Assembly (NCBI GenBank): GCA_014058105.1
Contig: JACGCM010001798.1
Location: forward strand, 1,550,001-1,614,000
DNA length: 64,000 nucleotides
Reading direction: 5' to 3'
Source of the DNA: Kingdonia uniflora
Lineage: Eukaryota > Streptophyta > Magnoliopsida > Ranunculales > Circaeasteraceae
Below are positions 22,241-33,200 of the stretch, in pieces (the stretch's first letter is position 1; every line of letters begins with the position of its first letter). The notes below the pieces were generated by a model. The model made no database searches. It saw only the letters and a program-made list of their open reading frames with translations, and was not told the DNA's origin. A program made the position numbers and the translations under genes.

Positions 22241-22890
22241 GAAATGAGACAAACCAAAACCTTTCAAATAATGCATATCCCATGATTACCTCGTTACAAT
22301 CAGTCTTCTCGTAATCAGTTCTCACAACGTCTCGCATCGGATCACGCACCAAAGCTCCCAAGCTCGAATCCCTAAAACTCTCAAATCTCAAATTGGGTAT
22401 ATGGGAAGTGAATTGCAACTCTCAAAAGCAAGAGGATTTATAGTGATCTCTTAGAAAGCTTACCCTTGAGAATTGTCATTTGGTATGAGTAAAAAGCACT
22501 AAAAACTAAGTGAGTAAAAAGTAAAAGAAAACTTTGTTTTTATGAAAAATTGCCCAAAAATCCCATCATGTTCGAACATGGTCAAAACATGTTTGAACAT
22601 GAGCTGAAAATTCAACTCATAACAAAAATGTTCGAACATGAAAGAATCATGTTCAAACATGATAGCTTTTTTCATCTCAGATGGAAAATCATGTTCAAAC
22701 ATGAACAATTTTATTTGAAAAAATACTTTTTTTATAAGTTTCTAAACTCGTACCAAGGTCCTTCGAAAGTCATACTTACCTGACGTAAGATTTACCTGTT
22801 GACTGATTGTACCAAGTCTAGTTGTAGTTGATCCACCAAATAGTCTTTGACGATGATGAACCACGAGATAGACTCTAACAACTAGGACCT
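22241..22890. repeat. Palindrome repeat family, copy 2, 5'-truncated (ATGTTCGAACAT type)
   Basis: This copy follows copy 1 directly. Its left part (CTCGCATCGGATCACGCACC, AAGCTCGAATCCCT) matches 44965-45025 in copy 3, and its right end (AACCACGAGATAGA, 22860-22873) matches 45467-45477. Between them lie five palindromes of the form CATGTTC[GA]AACATG at 22567-22580, 22588-22601, 22627-22640, 22648-22661 and 22690-22703. The arms are different from copy 1, but the core is the same. Confidence 0.6.
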
Positions 22891-23723
22891 CTCTAAAGTA
22901 GTTTGATTTCATAGTTTACACAAATGCGCAATTTGCGAATGTACATACCAAAATTTAATCATGGGAGATGTTCAAAATACTTGTTTTTCCAGGGATCCGA
23001 AAATGTGAATTACGGGAGCATATAGTTGTTTATAACCATGGGATATGTTCAAATTGTTGGGTAAAGATTTAGCACCACTAGCGGTGCTCAAATATCTAAA
23101 ATAGTATAATCCAACAAGATAAAATTAAGAAGCCATATAGGATACATTTTATTCTTGAACATGATTAAGTATATGATTCAATTAACCTTCAAAGTAACGT
23201 CTATCTCAACTCAATAATACTGTTAAGCTAGTCTCCAAAACTAATAATATTGAAAAATCTCAATAAACTTGTTTAGGAAAATAACACCTGATTCCATCTT
23301 TAACTTCTTCGCCACTCTTATTGCCCCCTTTTGCGCTTTCTTAGTCAAGTACCCTAGAATTTCTTCTTCGGAAACAGACCAAGATTTCCTCTTGGAAGTG
23401 AAAGATATATTTTCCTTAATCAGCAAGATGTCAACACTAACCTTTACTCTGGCTTACAAATTATGTCGAGAAGATTGAAGAGTTGTGGTTATAGGATAGG
23501 AACAAGAACTTTCTTGTCCAGCAAATAGTGTCAGGTTACTCTCTTAAATAAATTGGTCCATCAGGTTGCTAAGCATATTTCCTTGCTGCGGATGCCCTTG
23601 AAGTTATGTTGTCTAGAGCCAGTTTAAAGTTTTCTTTTTGATAGATCATTAGTTTGAGTCTGAATTCTTTGTTATGTATAACATGAAGAAAGATCTTTTT
23701 CTAGTAAAACACCAGGGTAATCC
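22891..23723. other. Intergenic DNA with one short unrecognised frame
   Basis: No known gene was seen. A minus-strand frame at 23241-23426 (61 codons) reads KRKSWSVSEEEILGYLTKKA and GAIRVAKKLKME, a composition more like a real protein tail than chance sequence, but no family was recognised. It could be the last exon of a decayed gene. Confidence 0.35.
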
Positions 23724-24397
23724 ACAATCAAATTGAGATTAACCTAAACGAAGAAATTAAATTAAAAACAAACAACTAGCGGGATAATTTTCCCTTTTAG
23801 AGCTTCAATTGCTCAATGATTTGATTTCAATTGAATTTCTCTACAAACCCTCAGTCTCTCTTCCAAAACTTGGATTGATCTAAGATAAATTTCACCTTGC
23901 CTAGCCTTACCCCTTTATGAGGGTTACAAGTTTCTAGTTGCAAGATATGACTATTATGCCCTTGAAATGCCTAAATATTTTGAAAGAATACGATAGTCAT
24001 TCGAACAAACCCATGGGTCGTTCAAACGACTGGCCAAATTAAGCCTAAGAAAAGCCTCAACGTGAATTGGCCTTCCAGATCTCCAGGTCGTTCGAACGAC
24101 TTGACTATTTTTGTTTAAAACTATACTCAGCTCGAATTGGTCTTCTGGGAACTCCAAGTCGAATAGACTCAGTTCGAATTGGTCCAGGTCAAATAGACTC
24201 AGCTCGAATTAGTCTTCTGGGAACTCCAGGTCGAATAGACTCGGCTCCAATTGATCCAAGTCAAATAGAATCAGCTCGAATGTGTCTTTTGGGAACTTCA
24301 GGTCGTTCCTCTCACATCTCGTTCGAACGACTCCAATGTTCGTCCGAACGAGTTGGCATCTTTTGAAGGGGTTCGATCTTCAGATCCTCCTGGATCA
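23724..24397 (-). repeat. 3' LTR of the 23724-29504 element
   Basis: This 674 bp LTR pairs with 28842-29504. It contains palindromes GTCGTTCAAACGAC (24017-24030), GTCGTTCGAACGAC (24087-24100) and TCGTTCGAACGA (24319-24330). It also holds a minisatellite at about 24135-24300 built from GAACTCCAGGTCGAATAGAC and CAGCTCGAATT units, with more units than the other LTR. Confidence 0.85.
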
Positions 24398-24424
24398 TGG
24401 TTCCCCCCTTTAGGAGCCTTGATC

Positions 24425-24903
24425 TCATGCTCTAGCTAGAATTGGATATGAGGAAATGCGGCGGTGCCCATTTCCCTGGTGTACTACTTCGACTTGCTAG
24501 GTAATTGACCTTTCTTTCCAACTCGGAATGACTCGATACTACCCCGTCTTGTAGCATGAACTTTCCTCTCTAGAATACTATCCTCCTGCAATGGATCTTT
24601 TCTTTTCACCCATAAGTCATCAACTGACAGTAGGCGAGTGTCTATTGTAGAGTCTTCATCTAAAAGAGATGGCTCAAATAGCTTCAAATGCTCGGCGTTA
24701 ATCACAGAATACATCTTGATGAAAGGTGGCAAATCCAATTGGAATGCGTTGGCACCAATCTTCTTAAGTATAGTGAACGGACCATAACGGATAGGCTTAA
24801 GTTTCTTACCTTCTCCCTTTAGTCGTTTCTTACTCAAATGTAACCAAACTAGGTCGCCCTCTTGAAAAGTACACTCAACCTGATGCTTGTCGTGTCGAGC
24901 CAT
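24425..24903 (-). pseudogene. Integrase C-terminus with divergent chromodomain-like tail
   Basis: The frame starts MARHDKHQVECTFQEGDLVW and continues LHLSKKRLKGEGKKLKPIRY, GPFTILKKIGANAFQLDLPP and VINAEHLKLFEPSL, the conserved integrase GPY/F module of Ty3/gypsy. After an acidic linker comes ILERKVHATRRGSIESFRVG and KKGQLPSKSK, followed by a stop where the family normally has Trp. Past that stop the reading YTREMGTAAFPHIQF continues the family pattern. The tail resembles a divergent integrase chromodomain. Confidence 0.75.
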
Positions 24904-27150
24904 ATACCTTGCTTGAGTCTTCTACAATTGGACTTCAACTGCCTCATGAACCTTGCTTATCCATTCAATGAAACGCTGAGCTTTAAGTTGTTCATCTTCC
25001 TCCTTTCCTGACACCGTCTTGTCGCCAAGACTAAAAGCCAAATCAAAAGGGCTTTGAGGTAAGAACCCCAAAAAACTTTAAATGGAGACTTCAAAGTGGA
25101 ACCATCAATCGCCCGGTTAAACGTAAACTAAAGATACGATAAATTCTCATCCCAAGTCTTAGGATCCTTAGAATAAAATCCCCATAGTAAATTAACCAAA
25201 GTGCGATTAACTACCTCTAATTTGCCCATCAGTCTGCGGATAAAAGGCGGTACTTCTCTTCAACTTAGTGTCCATCATCCCCCATAAAAATCTCCAGAAA
25301 TGCCCCAAAAAGTGGACATCCCTATCATAAATAATATAAGAAAGAAGCCCAAAATACCTCCAGACATTTCTGAAAAACAATCGCGTTGCTCCTTCCTCAG
25401 TGACCGTCTTCTGGCATGGAATAAGAACAATCATCTTGCTAAATCAATCTACCAGTACAAACAAATAGTCATTCTTACACTTGGTCATGGGCAAACCACC
25501 CATATAATCCATCGAAATGCTCTCCCAAGGTCGGCTAGGAACTAGTAATGGTTAAGTACAACCCTAACTTACGATATAAAGGCTTCGATGTATTGCATAG
25601 AACGCAACCACGAACCACACGAGCAACATCCAACTATATCTTCAGCCAATAGACATAACGCCGCAAATTCAAAAGAGTTTTCTCAACCCCGAAATAACTT
25701 GCGACCTGAGAACAATGTGCCTCTCTAATCCAATGCAAACGTTCTCCACCCTCAGGAATACATAGTAGACTGCCATTATAAATCAAACCATCAAAGTGAA
25801 CTATTGTAGGTACGACATCCACTTCATATAGCAAGCTTATTGTAGCTTGGGCTGCGTAGATAAGAACTGTAATGGTTTGTGATTGAAATGTACCACAACC
25901 ACCTTCCCCAATAAGTAACTCTGTCAATGTTTCATAAATTGATGTAATGCGTAGAAATCATTATCGTAGGTAGGATAGTTGCGTACTGCTCCTGTAAACA
26001 TCTCAGAATAGTAAGCAACCAGTTTCTTATCCTGTAATAGAATTTCCCCTAATGCCTAGTCGGACGCATCTGTTTCGACCTCAAAAGGCCGCTGCAAATT
26101 AGGCAACGCTAACACTGGTGCATCTGTAATCTTGTGCTTCAGCAACTGAAAAGTCTTCTCATGGTGATCTTCCCACACAAACTTAACACCGACCTTTGTC
26201 AAGGAATGCAACGGTACGGCTATCTGTGAAAAATGCTGAATAAACTTTTGTAGATACTAACAAGAACCCATAAAACTCCTCACTTCCGTCACTGTACGGG
26301 GTCTAGGCCAATCAGTAATGACCCAGACCTTCTCTGGATCTACCTTAAGATCACCGCCATTAACAATAAATCCCAAGTATACTAACTCCTTCCCAAACTC
26401 GCACTTCTTCCTATTTAGAAAGAGTTGTTGTGATCGCAATTCTTCCAGCACTTTAGGAATATGCACGAGATGCTCCTCCCATGTTTGACTATATATTAAG
26501 ATGTCATCCAAATACACAATCACGAAATCGTCAATAAAAGCACAAATTACCTCATTCATCAACCGCATAAATGTCACTGGAGCGTTGCATAACCCAAAAG
26601 GCATCACCAACCAGTCAAAAAGTCCTTGTTTGGTCTTGAAAGCCGTTTTCCAAGTATCTTCTTCCTGAATTCTAACTTGATGGTAACCAGACTTAAGATC
26701 TAGTTTGGTGAAAACCGAGCCTTCTGCAACTCATCTAACAGCTTATCAATCCGTGGAAACGGATAATGATTCTTCACAGTAATCTTGTTCAACGCCCGAT
26801 AATCTACACACATTCTCCAAGACCCATCCTTCTTCGGCACCAATAACATCGGTGAACCACAAGGTGAGCAACTCGAATAAATAACCCCTTGCTCTAGAAG
26901 TTCTTGTACCTGTTTCTTGATCTCATCAAACTCGGTTACAAAAGTCTGATACAACCCAATGTTGGGTAGTGGCTCGCCATTCACCAAGGTGATATCATGC
27001 TTCACATCCCTCTTGCGCGGCATCCCTCTTATGCCCAGAAACAAGTTTTTATACTCCTCTTGCAACTTCCCCATTTCAGTTTGTTGCTTAGGAAACATTG
27101 TCAAAGTAAAAAATAACTTAGCCGACGGACCCTCTTGAACCGGTCGTACC
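24904..27150 (-). pseudogene. Pol of the 23724-29504 element: RT, RNase H, integrase core
   Basis: RT begins near 27150 and shows [40 protein letters not shown] and an intact YLDDILIYS box (about 26500-26520), then [17 protein letters not shown]. RNase H follows at about 25950-26250, broken by stops. Integrase has the zinc module (REAHCSQVASYFGVEKTLLN..CVLC, about 25600-25740) and core residues in IIYDRDVHFLGHFWRFLW and STAFYPQTDGQ (25215-25345). Frame changes occur near 26700 and 25600-25450. Confidence 0.85.
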
Positions 27151-27770
27151 AACAACAATACAAACTTGCCGCTCGCATTATTAACCAGCCTCTTCGCCTG
27201 AGTCACCGTTACTAAATTATTGGTGGTGACATGTTCCTTATAAGCATTTATATGAAACTCCTTCCCCTCTTTCACAAGACGTTACTTAAGAGCTCTAAGG
27301 TAAATAATCACATCTTGGTCCCAAAGATAAGGGATACCCAAGATGATTTGACACACATCCAAAGGAACCACCTCATACGTCATTTCGTCAATAAACTTTT
27401 CAGTAATCGCAAACTTGAGCGTACACTGCTTCGTGATCTTCAACTCCGCATCTTTCTGAATCTAACTCAAACCATACGGCTTATGATGAGCCATAGTAGC
27501 CAAACCCATCTTCTGCACCACCGCCTCAAAGATCAAATTCTTCTAACTACCTAGATTAATGATGGCCTCTACTAAGCTCTGCTTCACCTGAATACTAACA
27601 TGAAAAAGTTCTTCCCGACTCTCCTCCTCGGTAGCCATAGGTTGCTTAAACATAAGGGTAAGTTTAGGATTCGGCTTATCTAAATTTGGAATATCAATAA
27701 TCTTTGCAGCTAGTACACGTTTCTCTCTCTTGCTCCTCTCCTCCTTCAGCCTAAGCTCCAGGTGAAGTTT
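27151..27770 (-). pseudogene. Protease region of the 23724-29504 element
   Basis: Read on the minus strand, VKQSLVEAIINLGS, LIFEAVVQKMGLATMAHHKP, EKFIDEMTYEVVPLDVCQII and LGIPYLWDQDVII follow the pattern of a retroviral-type aspartic protease and its linker. The active-site segment is degraded (INLGS for the usual DxGAS), with a stop just after it. This would make the protease inactive. Confidence 0.65.
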
Positions 27771-28744
27771 TCAACATTTATCTAAAATGTGCCCATTTGC
27801 CTTACAATGACTGCAGTAATTCCCCTTGGATAAAGACATCTCTCATTTGAACTCCCACTTGTGTTCATTCTTCCAACTAGACTTGTACCCGGCTTACTCT
27901 TGTCGTCTTTCTTCTCACTCTTCAAGTGCTTGCCTTCAATAGCATTTGTTTTTACGGTAGCATCTTCAATATTCGCCACAATAAAGAGGTTCAACTTCCT
28001 TCTGATGGACTCCAACAAACCCCCCGTATACTTCATGAACACCTCATACTCATCCACATCAGTGTCCAAAACCAACTCTTGGTTATAAGACTCCGTAGTG
28101 AACTCTTGTACGGATTGCCCATACTTTTGGCGCAAACTATGTCATTTGAACCATCTCTTTTGCTCATACCCAATTGAATAAAATTATTTCCTCACCAATA
28201 CCTTGAACTCCTTCCAACCCAAGTTTCCTACTTCGTGACATTTCCGATAAGACTTCCACCACGTGAGTGCATGACTTGCAAATTTTAATGTTGAAAAACA
28301 TATTTTCTGAGCATTGGAGTATTCGTAAACGGAAAAATAGTTCTCTAACCTATCCAACCAATTATCCAACTTTTCATTATTGATTTAACCGTTGAATACC
28401 AGAATTTCGATTTTAAAATCGATACGAAGATTACGCATATAATTCATTGATTTTCCAATAACCGATCGCTCCTCGACGGATTCGGAATCACTATCGACCT
28501 CCTCGTTAGCATTGTCTTTATCCACCTCCGCAACCCCTTTCTTCTTCGTGCGTTTTCGCCGTTTCACTGAAGCGAAAGTTTTCGCAAGGTTCGCGAGACT
28601 TAATTGCTCTACTAACTCCTCTAGAGTAGTAGTTAGGTCAAAAACTTTTGTTCCCAACTTCGTGAGTCGATCTTCAGAATCGCCCATCTTCAAAGTTGTC
28701 TTCTTCTTCGAGCTAGGTTTTCGATGAATCTCCAACGGACTCAC
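27771..28744 (-). pseudogene. Gag of the 23724-29504 element
   Basis: The N-terminal frame (28385-28744, 119 codons) has a basic run KRRKRTKKKG and an acidic DNANEEVDSDSESVEE tract. The next frame (28184-28369) has the capsid core WLDRLENYFSVYEYSNAQKI and ALTWWKSYRK. A third (27782-28135) has YGQSVQEFTTES and GGLLESIRRKLNLF. A CCHC zinc knuckle, CSHCKANGHILDKC, reads near 27770-27815. Single stops separate these parts. Confidence 0.8.
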
Positions 28745-28841
28745 TAGGTTCTCTTTTGTTTGTTTGAGTCACTCGTGTGTAGATACCATAAACCACAATC
28801 CCCCCGAGAATCGTTATTGGAAATCTAATACCACTTATTCT

Positions 28842-29504
28842 ACAATCGAATTGAGATTAACCTAAATGAAGAAATTAAATTTAGAACAAACAGTTGGCGG
28901 GATAATTTTCCCTTTTAGAGCTTCAATTGCTCAATGATTTGATTTCAATTGAATTTCTCTACAAACCTGTAGTCTCTCTTCCAAAACTTGGATTGATCAA
29001 GATAAATTTCACCTTGCCTAGCCTTACCCATTTACGAAGGTTACAAGTTTCTAGTTACAAGATATGACCATTATGCCCTTGAAATGCCTAAAAATATTGA
29101 AGGAATACGATTGTCGTTTGAACGAACTCATGGGTCATTTGAACGACCGGCTAAATTAAGCCTAAGAAAAGCCTCAGCGTGAATTGGTCTCCAATGTCGT
29201 TCGAACGACTTGCCTATCTTTGCCTGATAATTGCCTCAGCTTGAATTGGTCAATGTCGTTCGAACGACTTGACTATTTTTGCCTAAAAATAGACTCAACT
29301 CAAATTGGTCTTCTAGGAACTCCTGGTCGAATAGACTCAGTTCGAATTGGTCTTCTAGAACTCCAAGTTGAATAGACTTAGCTTGAATGTGTAGTCTGGG
29401 AACTCCAGATCGTTCCTCTCACATCTCGTTCGAACGACTCCAAGGTTCGTTCGAACGAGTTGACGTCTTTTGAAGGGGTTTGATCTTCAGATCCTCCTGG
29501 ATCA
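28842..29504 (-). repeat. 5' LTR of the 23724-29504 element
   Basis: This 663 bp LTR pairs with 23724-24397. Palindromes GTCGTTCGAACGAC lie at 29196-29209 and 29255-29268, TCGTTCGAACGA at 29426-29437 and TTCGTTCGAACGAG at 29446-29459. The minisatellite is shorter than in the other LTR, and one palindrome unit is duplicated. Confidence 0.85.
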
Positions 29505-30281
29505 CAAGGGCAGCCATCAAGCATTACATTTAGGGGGCCGGCAATGGAGCGTGTCAAACACGATATCAAACATTCAAACCTGATCTCGTTTGGTAATGAC
29601 GGTTTTGGATCACTATTTTTTCGAGCTTGATTTTTAGTGGTTATGGTTTCCCTTGGATATAAGGGGATTAGCCTTATGCTACACTCATCACCGCAACAGT
29701 TAGTTACCTGATCACCACAATGATGAATACTAATTCGATTTCACCTGACAAATTTCAAACAGTATCTGAAGCTCTGTTCTTTTCTACACGCTCTTTACTA
29801 TTCATGTAGGAGTTATGTTTCGAATCAGAAGTTGAAGTATTACGACTTAAGAAGTATATTAATCAATGATGCCCTGGGGTATTCAGTGACCAATTTCATC
29901 TTTTGTTTTGCCCTAATGAAATGAAATCAACAAAAGAAAAATGGCCAAATGAAATACCAGAAAACAAATCAGTTTTTTCCAAAACACATGCACCTTACAA
30001 TTTCATTCACACTAAATTTGTTACATAATACAAACAAAAATAAATATTCTCCCATTGTTGTCATCTCCGCAAGTAAATGGGAGAATAGGTGGGCAAAAAG
30101 AATTTAGTTACACCTGTAGCAATGAAAACACTGTTTTTACAGATAAGAGGATAGGTGGGGAGGGGACAATGTTATCCTGTTGGGGACTATGATTTACATA
30201 ACACTTCCCCTTGTTTTCAATATCTCTAAAATTACAACGATTGTACAACCTAAACAAAAGTATTACCTGAATTGTCCTTGT
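29505..30281. other. Downstream flank of the CSI1-like gene
   Basis: Only non-coding sequence is seen between the retroelement LTR and the stop codon of the minus-strand gene at 30282. The right 200-300 bases should be its 3' UTR. No clear polyadenylation signal was picked out. Confidence 0.5.
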
Positions 30282-33200
30282 TTATTTGTTGGACCAACGG
30301 AATTCGATCTCCACATTACGAATGGGCCCACTTTTGCTTTTAGGCGTCAGAGGGTACTCCCCAGAAATTAGTCCCTCCAGTATGACCTTGTCAAACAGGA
30401 TACTTACTTTTCCAAATGAGCTCTGTTGTAAAATACAATTTTGTCTCAGCTACTGGTAAAGTGAAGTCAATAATAAACATATCTTTCTTATAGTGTTTAG
30501 GCAAAGATGATGATTTACCTTCCCAAATTTGCTCTTGTTCTTGCAGGAGATGTGAAGCTTCTGGCCAATTGGAGGACTATCAAATGCCCATGCAAAACTC
30601 TCATCAAACTCAGGATTAGGTCCAGTTGATACAACCTGAGAAATATACATAGCAGAAAATTTAAAAGTGGAACGTAAACAATTCCAGAAGTTCATAACAG
30701 GTTCTGCATCCTACCTTGGTCTGCCTAGGAGGAGTATTACCAAGTGTGATCTTCAAATAGGCACTAGGATTTCCAACGGACTGCTTTAAATTGGTAGCAC
30801 GCTTAATAGTTACTGTCAACGTCCCTGGCAAACTCTGTAAAAGACTTTCCCCCTTTTCATGAAAATGAGGTGAACCAGATTTGATCAAATAATGAAGCAA
30901 TGGAATTGCTTCGGCGGCAGCAACAGACTGTGTTGTGAAAACTTCGGCTGTACACACTAACCAAGCTTGCCTAAGAAGGCTAAGTGAATCTAGCGCAGCT
31001 TGCTGAGTTGACTCTGTGGTAGATTTGAGCGACGTAACCAAATGGGGAATACATAGGGTAGCTGGCTCAGTGACTCTCAAGCGTGGGAAAATGCTAAAGA
31101 GTGCATTTAGGGCGTTAAGATACTCTTCGCTCACGTTTCCCGTAGCCCATAAATCCCTTTCAATTGCACCTACATTCCAGAAAACAAGCCAGTAAGACAC
31201 CAAATACAACGTAAAAGCTTAATTAACAAACATAAAAATTCTAAATTTTAAATTCAACTCTCCATAATAGGTTATGAATTGCTCTTACTCAATGATAACA
31301 TTGAATCCTATTAAGCAAAAAGTATGTTTCCTCTAACGATGAGATGTTTCCTTCAGTGCATCATGATTTTCTAGTTTCTCATCAAAGATTTTCCAAACTT
31401 TAATTTTAAATTTGTAATGTACATGTAGAATTCTATCCATATTTAGGAAAACTATAAAGTGAAAACTGTTACAGCGGATTTGTGGTAATACATGCTCCTT
31501 AAATTAGAAATTTGAAAAAGTAATTTTATGAAGAGACAATGACAGCAAAGCTAAGAGGGCTCTTTAAGCCCAACAAAAAAAAATTAGCTCCAGAAATATC
31601 AATTTCCCAAGTGTGCAAGAAAAAAGTATGAATAAAGATTTACCGGTTATTGCTCTCACTGTCTCACTAGAAGCGTACTCCTGGACAGTATGGTTAGAGA
31701 AGAGAAGTTTAATAAATGTTGCCGCCTGAACTGACGTATCTGGATCACTTGTGCCGATGAGATCCAGCACAACCTGAACACCACCAGCTTCTGCAACTGC
31801 TCTTTTATTTGATCGACTAGAAATTACTAGATTCTGCAAGGCACATAGAGCAACTACCTTCATTTCTTCTGAAGGTTGATCTTCAAGAAGATTTACTAAA
31901 GCTCTACAAGCCGAAACAGCATCTGAAGCTCGAGTAAGGCCCTCATTCTGGAATAGATCACCAAGAGCTAGAGTTGCTAGGAACCTTGCTTGCTGAGCCT
32001 GAGTTTGTGGGTCCAAAAGGTACTGAGATAAGGGTGAAATTGCAGATTTTGCAGCTTTAGTTTCTCTAATCTTCACATTATTTAGCAGCACTTCAAGCAA
32101 TCTCGCTGCTGTTTCCTCGCATTGATGACACCTTAGAAGTTCTAAAAGTGCCTCTATGGCACCACTTTCAGTCATCGCCTCCGCACTAGTTGAGTCATCA
32201 CTTTCCAACACGAGAAGAGCGTTTAATGCACCAGTTACAGTACTTTCAATTCCAGAATGAAGCAACCTCACCAACACGGCAACAGGTACCTCCAAATAAT
32301 ACTCAGAACTAAACTGAAGAATACTAGATAAAGCAGAAGCCGCAGACTCCCATAAGGCATGAGGCAGTGATGGATCAGCTTCTAATATAACTTTGGAGAG
32401 CTCGTGAACACCACCTTCTTTTGCAATTTCGTTTGGCCAAGTTAACGCGAGACTCACCAGAGCTTTTATGGCTCTCTGTTGCAAAATCTGTGTACTGGAC
32501 CCTAGAACTCTTATTATGGGCGTAATTGCTTGTTGGGTTATTGAGTCCTTCTGAAGATGTTCTTCCAAGAGTAGATGTGAAAGCAAGTCAGTTGCCAACT
32601 GTTGCACTGCCAGAGCTGGAGAATCCATTAAAGGAATAAGTGGCTCGATATTTTGATGAGAGGTGAGGGTGTAATCACCACGACAATCCGGGTGCTCTAA
32701 AATATTAAGAAGTACTTGCAAAACACTGTGCTGTCCATCTGGGCCAAACTCGGGCCTTTTTAGCAACAAAAACAGAGGCTCGACCACTTTGGCTGCAGAT
32801 GGACCATTGGCAATGCTAGTATTGTTGGTCAATATTCGAAGTAATTCTGCAAATGCAGCACAGAGAAAATCAGGTGCATCATGGAGGACATCGAGAACGC
32901 TTTCAATAACTCCAGCTTTCACCATTTCTATCTTCCAAACAGGCCTATCTTTTCCCAATTTCACCAGAACTCTTGAAATAGACTCATGGAGCATGTAATT
33001 TCTACCAAAGAGAAGTCCAACAAGAGGAATAACAGCACCATGTGCAGCAACTAAGTCAGCCAATTGCTCGTCATCCAACAACTTGTCAAGTGCACGAACA
33101 ACTGAATGCTGAGCGGGACTAGACTCGGTTACAAGGAGAGACACCAGAGGCTCAATACAACGAGCTGCGGCCATTGTAGACCTAATTCTTGTATTTCCAA

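Larger units (their letters stand above)
23724..29504 (-). mobile_element. Near-complete Ty3/gypsy (chromovirus-like) element with both LTRs
   Basis: Two direct repeats (23724-24397 and 28842-29504) flank a minus-strand gag-pol with the order gag, protease, RT, RNase H, integrase. The LTR starts TGATCCAGG on the minus strand. The primer tract AAAGGGGGGAACCA directly precedes the low-coordinate LTR, and TGGTATTAGATTTCC, like an initiator-Met tRNA site, lies just after the high-coordinate one. The LTR 3' end (GATTGT) lacks a clear CA. No target duplication was found. Pol keeps the YLDD box but has several stops, so the copy is probably inactive yet younger than its neighbours. Confidence 0.85.

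Noticed and set aside
24088..24330. Regularly spaced palindromes suggested a CRISPR array
   Set aside because: The units are 12-14 bp palindromes with unequal, mutually similar spacers inside plant LTRs, with no cas genes. Plant nuclear DNA does not carry CRISPR systems.
24067..24366. Frame with repeated GTPSRID/ARISLLGT peptides looked like a repeat protein
   Set aside because: It is translation of the LTR minisatellite on the wrong strand for the element, and the unit number differs between LTRs.
23724..29504. 5 bp target duplication of the chromovirus-like element
   Set aside because: The flanks (GTAATCC on the left, CAAGGG on the right) do not match, and the LTR 3' end is not canonical, so no duplication is claimed.
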